The translations under genes were made by a program, and so were the position numbers. Of a stretch of DNA of 64,000 nucleotides, positions 24,870 to 38,037 are shown piece after piece. Each line of letters opens with the position of its first letter. Position 1 is the first letter of the stretch. The notes under the pieces are model-generated. The model worked only from the letters and a program-made list of their open reading frames with translations. It was not told where the DNA came from and did not search any database. Source of the stretch: Microplitis mediator (Eukaryota > Arthropoda > Insecta > Hymenoptera > Braconidae); assembly GCF_029852145.1 (NCBI RefSeq), contig NC_079978.1:13939153-14003152 (forward strand). The letters run 5' to 3'.

Positions 24870-26360
24870 TCATGTAGACACTACAAGCTCTGTAGACCTC
24901 TCCCTCCGATGTGCCGGGAAAGGTATAATCTGGCGACTGAGGTTTTAGGGTGCATGCTCCGATTCATATTCATGACTTTGCGTGTCTTGATATCGAGGTC
25001 TCTGAGCTTTTTTCGGGCCCATTTAAGGACACCGAAAGAGTAGAGACGTACTGGAACAGCAAGCATGTTTGTTGCGGAGACTTTTTTTTCCGGAAAGTTC
25101 TGATGACCAGATTTTCTGGAGTCTCCGCCCATACTCACTGCAAAGAGTCGTTTTGATTTTTGAGACGTCCTGCATAGGACTCCCGTCAATCCCTAGGTAT
25201 TTGTACGACTCTCCGGCGTCAAGATGATCAATGACGTTCCCATCTACTAACTCGATATCTTCGCGCAAATCAGAGTACTTACCCTTTACCAGATTAACGA
25301 CCGCGCACTTGTCCAACCCAAAAGCCATGCTGACATCCCGTATATACTCCCCTACGATGTTTAAGGCTGTCTGAAGGTGTTCCTCATCAGGAGCATTTAC
25401 CTTCAGATCATATAGCATATACCTTCAGATCATCCATGTAGAGTAAGTGGGTGATCGAATACCTCCGATCAGTTGGTGGACCCACTGAGTATCCACGGGT
25501 ATGGCGTAGAGCAACAGATATCGGCAGCAGTGAGATGCAAAACAGTAGAGGGCTCAGGAAATCTTCCTGGAATACACCTTTTTTGTACTGTACAACTTCG
25601 GTCACACGTTTGTCGTTGCCACATGAAATGTGGAACCGTGTTCGCCAAAGTTGCATCGTACGCTGAATGCACCCTACTGTATCGCGATTGACCCCAAGGC
25701 ATTTGAGCAAGAAGAGAATGAGCTCATGAGATGTTGAGTCAAATGCCTTACGATAGTCAATCCAGGCCATTGACAGATTGCGCTTATAGTAGATCGCGTC
25801 TTGAATGACACAACGATCCACTAATAGATTCTCCTTGCAACTTGACAGGCCCCTTTTACTGCCACGTTGTTCGTATATCTGCTGCCATACAGGATCTATC
25901 TCATGCAGAATGCGATTATTAAAGATTTTGATGAAAATCTTATAAACCGCGTTCAAACAGGTGATAGGCCTGTAGTTTTTCGGGTCAGACAAGTCACCTT
26001 TTTTAGGAATAAGCACGGTTCACCCTTCTACAAGCCAGCTCGGAATAGGTTCGTTGCCTCTGATAAACGCTGTAAAAATCCGGGCCAGATGACTGTGGGT
26101 AGAAGTTACTTTCTTCCACCAAAATAAGTTGATGCCATCCGGATCCGGAGCAGCCTAGTTCTTACCATTATTCAGAGCTGAACGAACTTCTTCCACGCTG
26201 ACTTCAGGGCTCTCTTCATCAGCATTGTCGTTTCGATGTTGTCGACAGAATGCCTCGAAGTCGTTGAGAACTGGAGTGTCGCGATTCACGTTTGGTTGAT
26301 CACCATACAACTCGGACCAGAAAGCTTCCTGAATCCGAGTGGATAGTTCGTGGTTTTTCG
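24870..26360 (-). pseudogene. Dong/R4-like reverse transcriptase relic
   Basis: Reading from about 26360 downwards: EAFWSELYGDQ, a TAG within the GKN.AAPDPDGI block, a TGA before VLIPKKGDL, then NYRPITCLNAVYK, EQRGSKRGLSSCKENLL, WIDYRKAFDS and the catalytic LLYMDDLKVYA. These motifs, especially the RG..GC-like block and MDDLK, fit the R4/Dong clade. A 22-bp tandem duplication just after MDDLK (25399-25442) shifts the frame. The palm and thumb continue with AGESYKYLGI and, in another frame, VARLYLSRHIGGRGLQ. The enzyme primed cDNA synthesis at nicked target DNA; it is now broken. Confidence 0.75.
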
Positions 26361-26446
26361 TGTCAAGTAGATGTTTTGGGTAGTGTATCTTCTTAGAGAT
26401 ACATACTTGCCGTGTGTCAAATTCATTGTCGGCGATTTCGGCCGCC

Positions 26447-26586
<140 letters not shown>

Positions 26587-27083
26587 GTGTAAGGACGTGT
26601 TTTTGAGTGCTCTGTTATTTATGGCATAAAAACGGTATTTTTATATGTTAATAAAAGTGAACTTGCAACGTTTATATAAATAGACGAGTTAACAATGCTG
26701 GTGAATAAAAAAGTAATGATTAAACTATAAAAGAAGTAATTAAAAAATATAATTGAAATTGGAAGTGCTGTCGTGAGACGTTGACCACGTGGCCGCTATT
26801 TGTTTATTGCAAGTGTCAGTGATAAATGCGTGCATACATTGTGGTTATATGATCTGTTGTTCAGAAAAATATGAAAAATATTTATGTAATTTCAAATTTG
26901 CAATTCAGAAGATAAAAAATTAATTACTGATGTAAAAAAATATAACGAATTATAAGGTTAACTCGATAACGACATAACTGTTTGAGGGTGACATCTCTTA
27001 GACAGTATATGAGACAAGTCGATAGCAGAAGATAAAAACGCTGGACATTTAAATTACTGGTCAAATATTATCAAGTATAAAGT
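26587..27083 (+). promoter_or_regulatory. LINE 5' untranslated region
   Basis: About 500 bases separate the ATT tract from the ORF1 start. They carry no ORF of note. By analogy with other non-LTR elements an internal promoter should lie here, but no specific motif was recognised. The presence of a leader suggests a full-length or nearly full-length copy. Confidence 0.4.
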
Positions 27084-28370
27084 ATGACAAATGATAAGGA
27101 ATATCAATGCTATGTATGCAAGCAAACTAACCTAAAATCTCCCCAGGTATGTCAACACTGTAAAAATGTATTTCATCCAAGTTGTCTAAAGAAAAACCAT
27201 AAAGTTGTTGACGATTATGGAGAGTTTATGTTATGCAGGGGTAATCAGACAGGAGATACTGTAGACGACGAGGTTACTGCAAAAGGACCTGAGAACTGTA
27301 CACGAAAAAGAAAAAAGCAAGAATTGGACAATAAAATAGATAACTATGAAATTTCCTTAAAAATTGATTGTATATTAGAAAAAATCGAAGAAATGGGAAT
27401 AAAACGTGATAAAATTATTTGTGAAGTAAAAGAATTAATAGTGACAGAATTGACAAACTTCAAAAATGAGTTGAAGTATCTGATGAGTAATACCATTAAA
27501 TCAGAATTACACTCCCTTATTCAAGGTGACAAAAATGGAGCTCTGGCATCAAGTAATCAAAAAGTAAATAAACAAGATAAGACATATGCGATCATAGCTA
27601 AAAAATCTGGAAGTAATAATATTATTGTTGTGCCGAAAGAAAATCAAGAGAGTAATGTAACTAGAGAGCAACTCAAAACTAAAGTAGACGTAGGGAAACT
27701 TGGAGTTGGAATTGATCAAGTTAAAAATGCACAAAAGGGTAAAGTTGTTATTGGATGTTCAAAAAAGGAAGATACAGATAAATTAGTGAAAGAAATAGAA
27801 AAGACAATGGGAAATAACTATAATATCAAAGTTCCTGCCAAAAAGTTGCCAAAAATAAAAATATTAGATGTTGAAGAAGATATTGTACTGAATACGGAGG
27901 AGAAAGAGATAGTTGAAATGATATGCAAACAGAATAATGTACAATTGGACGAAAAATCTATTTTTAAAATTAAAAAGATGACCAAAGGAAGAAAGCAAGA
28001 TGGAATGATTATTATAGAAACTGACCCTATAATACATCAAACACTAATCGATAAGCAGAGAATTAAAGTAGGATGGAGTAAATGCAGAGTATTTGATTGT
28101 GTAAGTGTTGTTCAATGCTATCAATGTTGGGGATATCATCATTATGCGAAAGAATGTAAGAAAACAGTGAAATGTAGGTTATGTGCAGGTGACCATCCAG
28201 AAAAAGAATGCAAAAATATCACCAAAAAATGTATTAATTGTTGTAGAATAGTAGAAGAGTATAAGCTAAATGGAATCACAACAAATCACTGCGCTACGGA
28301 TAAATCATGTGATTTCTATAAACGGGTAGTATACAAAACTCAAAAGAATATCAAATATTTCGATGAATAG
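27084..28370 (+). CDS. LINE ORF1: PHD/RING-like plus CCHC knuckle protein
   Basis: An intact 428-codon ORF starts at ATG. Residues 9-34 hold C-X2-C-X10-C-X2-C-X4-H-X2-C, a PHD/RING-like zinc motif. A Lys/Glu-rich, probably coiled-coil middle follows. Near residue 345 come gag-type knuckles, CYQCWGYHHYAKEC (CX2CX4HX4C) and CRLCAGDHPEKEC (CX2CX3HX4C), then a further Cys-rich tail. ORF1 proteins of jockey/CR1-like LINEs bind element RNA in ribonucleoprotein particles. It ends at a UAG at 28368; ORF2 continues in the same frame. No internal stops or shifts suggests recent activity. Confidence 0.85.
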   Translation: MTNDKEYQCYVCKQTNLKSPQVCQHCKNVFHPSCLKKNHKVVDDYGEFMLCRGNQTGDTVDDEVTAKGPENCTRKRKKQELDNKIDNYEISLKIDCILEKIEEMGIKRDKIICEVKELIVTELTNFKNELKYLMSNTIKSELHSLIQGDKNGALASSNQKVNKQDKTYAIIAKKSGSNNIIVVPKENQESNVTREQLKTKVDVGKLGVGIDQVKNAQKGKVVIGCSKKEDTDKLVKEIEKTMGNNYNIKVPAKKLPKIKILDVEEDIVLNTEEKEIVEMICKQNNVQLDEKSIFKIKKMTKGRKQDGMIIIETDPIIHQTLIDKQRIKVGWSKCRVFDCVSVVQCYQCWGYHHYAKECKKTVKCRLCAGDHPEKECKNITKKCINCCRIVEEYKLNGITTNHCATDKSCDFYKRVVYKTQKNIKYFDE

Positions 28371-31277
28371 CAAAAATTGAATTATAGGACAAAAAATAAA
28401 AATAAAGCACAGTTATTATTAACAAATATTCAAGGATTCTTGAGACATAAAAGTGAATTGGAAATGATAATCAACAAATTAAAACCGGAAATCATTTGTG
28501 CTACTGAGACACATATTACGGCTGACATTGGGAGACATGAAATAGACATTAACAATTATAATTATGTTTTAATGTGCTCAGGAAATAAAAGGACAGGTGG
28601 AGTAATTACGTACATCAGAAAAGATATTAAATTCAATGAAATAAGTAAAGAAATAAATTTAGGAGAACAAGAGGAAAATATGTGGATGTGCAATATACAG
28701 TTGAAAGGAAAATTCGACAGTATGGTTATAAGTAATGTTTATCATTCGCCCAGCAAAAGTAATGGATATTTTATAAGTAGACTTAAGGAAGAAGTAGAGA
28801 ACCTGGTAGAAAAGGGACATGTCATAATAGTAGGTGACTTCAATATTGACGTTGGGAAGGAAACACAGTACTCCAAAAAACTATTAAAAGAAATGAAAAA
28901 TTTAGGATTTAAGCAGAGAGTTAAAGAATATACAAGATCTTCGATCAATTCTGATACTATTATTGATTTAGCCTTCTCTAGTATGGATATTCAAACAAAA
29001 GTATTAAAGAGACCGAGAATCACAGATCATTTTATAGTTGAAATAGGTATACCGACTATGAATAAAAATACTACGGAGGACATATACAATGATGATAAGA
29101 CTATTCTATGTAGAAATTTTAGTAATTACAAGGACGAAAAGTTGAAAAGAATACTTGATGAAAAATATAAGAGGTGGACAAATACTATGGCAAATAGAAA
29201 TAAACGATACAATGAAACACAAATGGAACAGTTATTGAAACTGGTAATTGAGGGTGTGAATGAAGTAATACCTATGGAAACAAAAGTAATAACTAATAAA
29301 TGGAAACTTAAACCGTGGTTTAATAAATATATTAAACAACTAATGAAAGAGAGAGACAATTTATTTTTTGAGGCAAAGAGTAATCGGTGCGGAGAAAGCT
29401 GGGTAAAGTATCAAAGTATTAGAAATAAAGTAGTAGCAGAAATAAGAAATTCAAAAAAAATATATTATGAGCAACAAATTGATGGTAACAAGAGGGACTC
29501 GAAAAAAATGTGGAGGAATATAAAAGAACTAATAGGAAATAAAAAGAATAATGAAGCACAAGGTAATATAATATTTAAAAACGTAAAATATGACGATCCA
29601 AAAATTATTGCAGAAAAGTTTAATGAGTATTTCGTGAATAGTGTCAAAGAAATTGTTGATGAAATTAATTACGACGGTAAAAAGCATACTAATGAAGATA
29701 GTTTGATAGAATGTAAAAAGTTATTGATTGAATTCAAATGCGCAGAAGTAAATGAAATAGATAAAATAATAAAAAATTTGGATTTGAAGAAAGGCAAAAA
29801 TGAAGAATTATCAACAGAGATTATTATAAAAATTTGGAATGTAAACAAAGAGATTATTACTGATATGATAAACAATAGTATAAGAGAAGGAATAGTACCT
29901 GAAACATGGAAAAATTCTGTAATTTTTCCTATACCAAAGATAGCTGGGAGTAAACGAGCGGAAGACTATAGACCTGTGAATACACTGCCAATTTTGGAGA
30001 AGATATTAGAAGAAATCATCAAAAAACAGCTAGATGAGCATATAGAGGGAAACGGTATCTTAGGAGAAGAACAATCGGGATTTCGTGAGAGACATTCGAC
30101 AGAAACAGCACTACAGAAAACTCTGAGTGAGTGGAGAAATATGTTGGATGAAGGAGAAATAATAGGGGTAGTATTTATAGATTTAAAAAGAGCCTTCGAG
30201 ACGATAAATAGGGACAAATTGTTGGGTTTATTAGAGAGATATGGTATAAGAAATGAAGCGCTAAAGTGGTTTAAATCTTATTTAAATGATAGGACACAAC
30301 AAGTACAATTTCAGAAAGCAAGATCACAAAAGATTAATGTCAATTACGGGGTTCCGCAAGGATCGAAATTAGGTCCCATACTATTTATTTTGTATATAAA
30401 TGAAATAATTGAAATAGCAAAAAGAAATGGATGTGAGTGCAAATTATTCGCTGATGATAAAATTTTATATTTAAACGGTAAAGATATTAAACAAATCGAA
30501 TATGTATTGAATAAAGCTCTAGAAGAATTAGAAAACTGGTTGGGTGCAAACTCTTTAAAAATTAATGCTAAGAAAACGGTATTTATGTTGATTCATGATA
30601 AAAGAAAGAAGATTGATAGAAACTGTGATATTAGAATAGGAAATGAATGTATAGAAAGAGTAAGGGAAACGAAATATTTGGGAGTGATAGTAGATGAAAG
30701 TTTAACATTTGAAAATCATGCAAATTATATTGCGCAGAAAGTCAGTAAAAAGATAAGTTTTTTAAAAAGGATCGGTAGGGATGTAGGATATTTTACGAGA
30801 ATAACTATTTATAAAACCTTGATATCGCCTCACTACGAGTATTGTGCGACTTTATTAATTAACCTAAGTAAAAAAAGCTTAGAGCTACTTCAAAAAACTC
30901 AGAACAGAGCTATGCGAGCAATTTTGATGGTGAATAAATATACGAGGATTGACAGTATGCTAGAAACTTTAGGGTTTATGTCTATAGAAAATAGGATAAA
31001 ATATAATACCTGCATTCTGATATACAAAATGATCAATAATTTGAGCCCCAGTTATTTATGTCGAGAAATTAGAAAAAACAATACTAATCATGGTTATAAT
31101 ACAAGAAATAAAGATAATTTAGTTTTAAAGAAAATAAGAACTAAGACAGCACAAAAGACCATAAATTTTTTCGGCTTCAATTTATACAATCAATTGACAA
31201 GAGACACAAAAAACTCAAAAGATCTGAAAAGTTTTAAAAGAAATTTAAGAAAAGAAATGAAAGAAATTATAATATAG
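28371..31277 (+). CDS. LINE ORF2: APE endonuclease and reverse transcriptase
   Basis: About 968 open codons follow the ORF1 UAG in the same frame. The N-terminal endonuclease shows LLLTNIQGF, CATETH, VGDFNID and ITDHF. The reverse transcriptase shows YRPVNTLPILEKI, GFRERHSTE, FIDLKRAFETIN, GVPQGSKLGP and the catalytic FADD near 30448. A thumb region with SLKINAKKT and TKYLGVIVDE follows. It would nick target DNA and prime cDNA from the LINE RNA. There is no AUG before the endonuclease motif: the frame's earliest listed start is a TTG at 28377 and the first Met is residue 30, past the catalytic Asn. The clade is jockey/CR1-like; the exact family is unknown. Confidence 0.85.
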   Translation, partial: QKLNYRTKNKNKAQLLLTNIQGFLRHKSELEMIINKLKPEIICATETHITADIGRHEIDINNYNYVLMCSGNKRTGGVITYIRKDIKFNEISKEINLGEQEENMWMCNIQLKGKFDSMVISNVYHSPSKSNGYFISRLKEEVENLVEKGHVIIVGDFNIDVGKETQYSKKLLKEMKNLGFKQRVKEYTRSSINSDTIIDLAFSSMDIQTKVLKRPRITDHFIVEIGIPTMNKNTTEDIYNDDKTILCRNFSNYKDEKLKRILDEKYKRWTNTMANRNKRYNETQMEQLLKLVIEGVNEVIPMETKVITNKWKLKPWFNKYIKQLMKERDNLFFEAKSNRCGESWVKYQSIRNKVVAEIRNSKKIYYEQQIDGNKRDSKKMWRNIKELIGNKKNNEAQGNIIFKNVKYDDPKIIAEKFNEYFVNSVKEIVDEINYDGKKHTNEDSLIECKKLLIEFKCAEVNEIDKIIKNLDLKKGKNEELSTEIIIKIWNVNKEIITDMINNSIREGIVPETWKNSVIFPIPKIAGSKRAEDYRPVNTLPILEKILEEIIKKQLDEHIEGNGILGEEQSGFRERHSTETALQKTLSEWRNMLDEGEIIGVVFIDLKRAFETINRDKLLGLLERYGIRNEALKWFKSYLNDRTQQVQFQKARSQKINVNYGVPQGSKLGPILFILYINEIIEIAKRNGCECKLFADDKILYLNGKDIKQIEYVLNKALEELENWLGANSLKINAKKTVFMLIHDKRKKIDRNCDIRIGNECIERVRETKYLGVIVDESLTFENHANYIAQKVSKKISFLKRIGRDVGYFTRITIYKTLISPHYEYCATLLINLSKKSLELLQKTQNRAMRAILMVNKYTRIDSMLETLGFMSIENRIKYNTCILIYKMINNLSPSYLCREIRKNNTNHGYNTRNKDNLVLKKIRTKTAQKTINFFGFNLYNQLTRDTKNSKDLKSFKRNLRKEMKEIII

Positions 31278-31346
31278 TATATAACAGAATAAAAATATGT
31301 TAATACCGAAGTGTAATACAATGTTAGCTAAGAGCTATTGAATAAA
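31278..31346 (+). terminator. LINE 3' untranslated region with AATAAA
   Basis: Only about 70 bases separate the ORF2 stop from the ATT tract. GAATAAATATT sits at the junction, so a poly(A)-signal-like AATAAA lies immediately before the microsatellite. In CR1- and I-like elements a short simple repeat at the 3' end replaces poly(A). Confidence 0.55.
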
Positions 31347-33181
<1,835 letters not shown>

Positions 33182-34900
33182 TCAATTTTTAGTTTTGTTT
33201 TAAATACAAGACTAAGGCCCTTGAAGCAGTTCTCATGACGAACATATAATAGGGATTCCGTGAGGTCATCTGCAACCCTATTTTCTGTAGATATAAGCTC
33301 TAGTCGAATCGTTCCTTCTTCGATGGTATCACGAACAAAATGGTAGCGAATGTCGATGTGCTTCGTTCTAGCATGGAATACAGGATTCTTAGCCAACTGC
33401 TTAGCTCCTTGATTATCAACATACAACGTTATCTAAGAGAGTGATTCAACTCCGATTTCATCTAAAAGTCTTTTTAGATATAAGGCCTCTTTTACAGCTT
33501 CAGACAAGCTCACATATTCCATTTCTGTTGACGACCACGCAACTGTCCGTTGCTTTTGTGAACGCCAAGATATGGCGGCTCCTCCAAGAACAAAAGCATG
33601 GTCCGAAAAAGATTTTCTATCTATCGGAAAACTTCCCCAGTTAGCATCACTAAAGCCGAACAGGTGCTTGGTTATATTGGAGTACATCAATCTTAAGTCA
33701 CTTGTTCCAGATAAGTATCGCAGGACTCTGTTCACAGCGACGATATGATGCTTCTCCGCCTTGCTAGAATATTGGGTCAACTTGGATACCGTGTGGGCAA
33801 TGCCTGATCTGGTTCCCGATACTAGGTACATCAATGCGATTGCTTCACGGTATGGCCATTTTTTAGCTTTTACGTCATCTCCCGAGTTATCAGTCGATGA
33901 ATTATTTACTTCAACCAAAGTAGCGACATGCTTACACAAGCTCATTCCAAATTCGGATGATATTTCTTAAATGCATTTCGATTGACTCACAAATATGGAA
34001 TTTTCACTTTGAGTAATCTCGAATCCTGAGCAATATTTCGCGGGGCCCAAATCCTTGAATTTAAAGCCTGCGAGCAAACTTTGTTTGATTTCCTCAACCC
34101 AAACTTCATCATCTGAAGCAGCTAAAATGTCATTAACTAAGACGGTTAGCAGAAGTAATTTCTCGCCACGTTTAGCATGGTACAAGCATGGTTCAGCCTT
34201 ATTTGGAACCAGTTCGATACATTGTAATTTCTTATTTAATCGAGCATGCCACTGTTGACCAGCCTGACGTAATCCAAAATGGCTTTTCGTAGACGGCAAG
34301 CATTCCAGCCTCGGTCTAATTGTTTAAGCATTTCATCAACCCTTTTCAAGATGTCTACTGATGTTGATGCATCGTTTTAATTTTTTATTAGCATCTCTTG
34401 TAAAACTCCAGGTATCTCCATAAAGACATCTTCAAGATGGCCGTATACTTAAACAAGTATACTGTGACGACATCGAATTGCCTAACCTTCTTCTTACGCT
34501 CGGCCACTAAGGCTAACATCAATCTCACTGACTCTAAGCGTGTCACTGCCGCGAACGTTTCATAGTAGTTTACTCCATAGGTTTAGCTGTATACTTTGGC
34601 AACAATTTGAGCTTTTCTCCGTTCGATATTTCCATCTAAATTGTACTTTCAGTTAGTCCAACTCGGCAACAATCTTGCTCTGTCCTTGGGGTGACTGAAC
34701 AATGCCCCGAGTGTGATTCTTTAATAAGCTTAAAACTTCAGACTGAATCGCTTGCTTCCATTCTTCGCAATCGGGTGACATCATCGCTTCGTGTAGAGCT
34801 CTTTCAGCTACGTCAAAAAAAATATCATCATCTTCAGCTAGAATAGTAAGTATTGCCGGATCTTCCCCTTCATGGGATGATCCAAGCAATTTCCTTGGTT
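33182..34900 (-). pseudogene. Copia pol: reverse transcriptase and RNase H relic
   Basis: Reading on the - strand from 34889: DCEEWKQAIQSEV (start of the Copia RT), then LRQAGQQWHARL, LLLTVLVNDILAASDD, where the usual YVDD is LVND, and LTQYSSKAEKHH. RNase H follows with SWRSQKQRTVAWSSTEMEY, a TAG after GVESLS at 33433, then YVDNQGAKQLAKNP and HIDIRYHFVRD. It ends at LVFKTKLKIE before the ATT tract. The domain order and DNQGA/HIDIRYHF blocks are diagnostic of Ty1/copia. The altered catalytic motif, frameshifts near 34300-34650 and the stop show it is dead. Confidence 0.85.
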
Positions 34901-36870
34901 GTAGTTTGCTTTCCGTACGAAGGATCCTTAGTCTTCCTCGAACACGATGTCCAGAACGTTGTTTTCCATTGGTTCTTCACTCGAATAGCTTAATGAATGT
35001 TCTTCATCGGTGTGAACTGTTGGCGATGGTTTCAGTTCCTCAGGCTCACCCATACTGTTGTCAATCAGATTACCTGGCTTAATATTTTCTTCGGAGTTTC
35101 CGATATTATTCTTTTAGAATTTTAAATCTCTTGCAATGATAACTTTTCTCGATTCTGTTAGCCAAGTTTCATAAGGGATTTCACCATGCAGGCTCTTCAA
35201 CGGGCATCTATTACGTGTGTGATTTGCAGTGACCACCGCCATTGCCCATAAAATTTCTGGCCACCCAAGTCAAAATATCTGGATTAGATTGAACTTAAGT
35301 TAACTTAAACAGCTTAGATATAACTTACCTGATATTGATGGACTTGAAGTAGTATTACCTTGACTTAAAAAGCTTAAATAAGACTTGGGTGGGCTTAGGC
35401 ATCAAGTTGAACTTATTTACGACTTATTCTTGATAAAACTAACCAAAGAGCATCGAATGGCTGGAAAACAAGCAGCACCGGTACATATCAGGCACCAGGT
35501 CGTCTGCAGGTATTCTCCAAGCATAAAAAGACCAAGATGAAGCATTTTTCGGTTAAAAATTGATCTTTTGATGAATGTTTAGGAGTTCTCCGTGCAGACG
35601 AGCTGTGTGGCATGCACCAGGTCATCTTCTGGCGTTCTCCAAATATGAAGAGACAAAAGTACAGCATTTTTAGGTTAAAAATTTATCTTTTGAAAAATGT
35701 CTAGGGGTTCTCCTTGCAGGCGTGCTGTGTGGCATGCGCCAGGTCGTCTTCTGGCGTTCTCTAAGCGTAAATAGACCAAGATGAAGCATTTCGATTTATT
35801 TGTAAAAAAAATGTATTTCTAATCAACGCTTCGATTGTTCCCTCACAGATATGGTATGTGACGTCAATCAGAATAAGTCCAAGTGTTCTTAGAGCGTATT
35901 TAAATGAACATAACTCATTTTTAGGTAAAAAAAAAAAAACTTTTTAACCTATGTTATGGGATTCTCATCGCAGACGAGCTGTGTGACTTGCACCAAATCG
36001 TCTGTAAGGAGAACTAAACATTCTTCAATAGATCAATTTTTAACCTAAAAATGCTTTGCTTTTGTCCTTTTACGCTTAGAGAACGCCAGAAGACGACCTG
36101 GCGCATGCCACACAGCACGCCTGCAAGGAGAACCCCTAAACATTTTTCAAAAGATAAATTTTTAACCTAAAAATGCTTTACTTTTGTCTCTTTATATTTG
36201 GAGAACGCCAGAAGACGACTTGGTGCATGCCACACAGCTCGTCTGTACGGAAAAATCCTAAACATTCTTCATAAGATCAATTTTTAACTTAAAAATAATT
36301 CATCTTGGTCTTTTTATGCTTGGAGAATACCTGCAGGTGACCTGGTGCCTGATATGTACCGGTGCTGCTTGTTTTCCATGCATTCGATGCTCTTTGGTTA
36401 GTTTTATCAAGAATAAGTCATAAATAAGTTCAACTTGATGCCTAAGCCCACCTAAGTCTTATTTAAGCTTTTTAAGTCAAGGTAATACTTTTTCAAGTAC
36501 ATCAATATGAGTTAAGTTATATCTAAGCTATTTAAGTCAACTTAAGTTCAATCTAATCCAAATATTTTGACTCAGGAACTTAGACTGTAGTCATAGACAC
36601 CTGGTCATATCGAGCAAAATTCGATTTTTACGCTCCGAAATTCCATTCTGCTGTGGAGTCCTTATAATCGTCAGTCTTCGTTCAATGCCTTTACCTTGGA
36701 TGTATGCGACGAAATCACAATTGACATACTCCTTACTATTGTAAGATTATAGGTATTTTATTTTCTTGCCAGTTTGCTTCTTTGCAAGTTATTTATACAT
36801 CTTGAAGGCCTCCAGTACACCACTCTTCTGCTTTAGAGAATATACTTCGCACCACCTGGAACAGTCATTG
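34901..36870 (-). pseudogene. Copia integrase relic, split by a foldback
   Basis: On the - strand the integrase C-terminal part begins QQNGISERKNRILL and LDMTRCLWLQSKFL near 36580-36660. It resumes after the insertion with PEILWAMAVVTANHTRNRCP and HGEIPYETWL near 35165-35265. The two halves are adjacent in Copia proteins, so the DNA at 35268-36572 is an insertion. Further frameshifts lie on both sides. The N-terminal HHCC part near 36700-36870 is poorly preserved. Confidence 0.7.
35268..36572. mobile_element. 1.3-kb foldback inserted in Copia integrase
   Basis: Ends read AGTCAAAATATCTGGATTAG and the near-exact complement of it. Arms of about 600 bp mirror each other with the centre near 35920. 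Subterminal words such as TTGAACTTAAGTTAACTTAA recur. Deeper inside, blocks with ACCAGGTCGTCT and GCGTTCTCC repeat two or three times per arm at about 120-bp spacing. No transposase and no clear target duplication were seen. Confidence 0.8.
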
Positions 36871-36877
36871 AAGAATG

Positions 36878-37710
36878 TTACGAATTATTTGGCGACGTTT
36901 TGTGTTTGTACTCTGAACGGCCCGACAACATCTGAATGTTGGCATTCATATTAACACAGCAGTTCGATGCTTTGTATCCTATTCTGCGACATTTGTAACA
37001 GCGAACTTGAAATTGGTAAACTTTACGTTTTTGTCCGTGATTGTAAAGCCCACGTATTAGATGACTACCCATCGCCGCTACATTTCCAGCCATTTCAACA
37101 ACGTTTGACGTCGATCCACTCTCGGTTTGTTCTAAAATTTTTACTTTTAATTCTTCAGCCGGAAGTAAAGTATCACGTGATTCCATCGCGCACACAAAAT
37201 TTCCGTAACTATCGGACAAGCTCTGTACAAGCATGGTCGACAATAAGTCAGGATTTATCTCGATCTCCATGGAATTTAGGCAGTCAACTAAATTTCAGAA
37301 TTTGTTAAGGTGTTTACGAATATCTTCACCGTCATTCATGTGATGTTTCATTAATTGTTTGAACAGTAGGGCTTTTCTGGCAGGTCTTTTTGGTGCAAAT
37401 ACCGACTCCAGCTTTAACCAAACTTCATGTGCGGTCTTGCAACCTCGAACGTTTCGTAATTCTGACGAATGTATGGCTAATGTTAGGTCAGACTTTGCCT
37501 TTGGATCGTTCTTTACCAAACTCTCATAGTTTCGCCTTTCTGCAGGTGTTGGAGCTTCAGTAACAGACAACACAGGGATCTTACTCTCGCCATTTAAGTC
37601 CTCTCTCTCAAGTCGTTCTTGATCAGCAACGCTTTCCGGTGGACTTTCCAAGTCTCGTAGATGTCTTTGCGTCATAGCTCTATCTTTGAATTCGATCCAC
37701 CGGCGGCCAT
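36878..37710 (-). pseudogene. Copia gag relic
   Basis: The - strand begins MAAGGSNSKIEL at 37710, a typical Copia gag start, then shifts frame. It continues with SELRNVRGCKTAHEVWLKLE and PARKALLFKQLMKHHMNDGE, shifts again, and ends with a knuckle CYKCRRIGYKASNC in which the CX2CX4HX4C histidine is Tyr. Gag would package element RNA. It lies directly inside the 5' LTR. Confidence 0.75.
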
Positions 37711-37804
37711 TTTCTTTTTTTTACTTTTACACGTGGCACTATTACACTAAATACTTTATTTTCTTTCGGTTTGAATATTCTAATTTTTAACTAGGCTTAT
37801 ACCC

Positions 37805-38035
37805 TGTTAGAGGTATAAAAAAAAATGAAAATTAACAGAGTGTAAACTTAATACTCGATCAGACCTTAAAAGGTATATAAGCAAATTTATTAATATAAGA
37901 TTACACAAGGTGCAGCGCACTAGACGAGTACAACTGGAATAAACATTTGACTCACTCACGCTCAAACCTACAGTGAGATTCCTAAGACTAAAACACAATT
38001 ATGTGTTTCTTGCGTACTCATGTAATGATCACTCA
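37805..38035 (-). mobile_element. Copia 5' LTR
   Basis: In + orientation the segment runs from TGTTAGAGG to GATCACTCA, giving TG...CA ends. The inner edge is followed on the - strand by GGGTATAAGCCTAG, resembling the half-tRNA-iMet primer site of Copia elements. Bases 37841-38035 match 23456-23651. The first 36 bases do not match, so the true LTR edge could be 37841. Confidence 0.6.
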
Positions 38036-38037
38036 TA

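Larger units (their letters stand above)
23722..26444 (-). mobile_element. Dong/R4-clade non-LTR retrotransposon, 5'-truncated
   Basis: A - strand element lies between two (TTA/ATT)n tracts. It encodes a reverse transcriptase followed by a C-terminal CCHC motif and restriction-like endonuclease, the order of R2/R4-type elements. Several frameshifts and stops make it inactive. The N-terminal part is lost. The coding pieces are listed separately. Confidence 0.75.
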
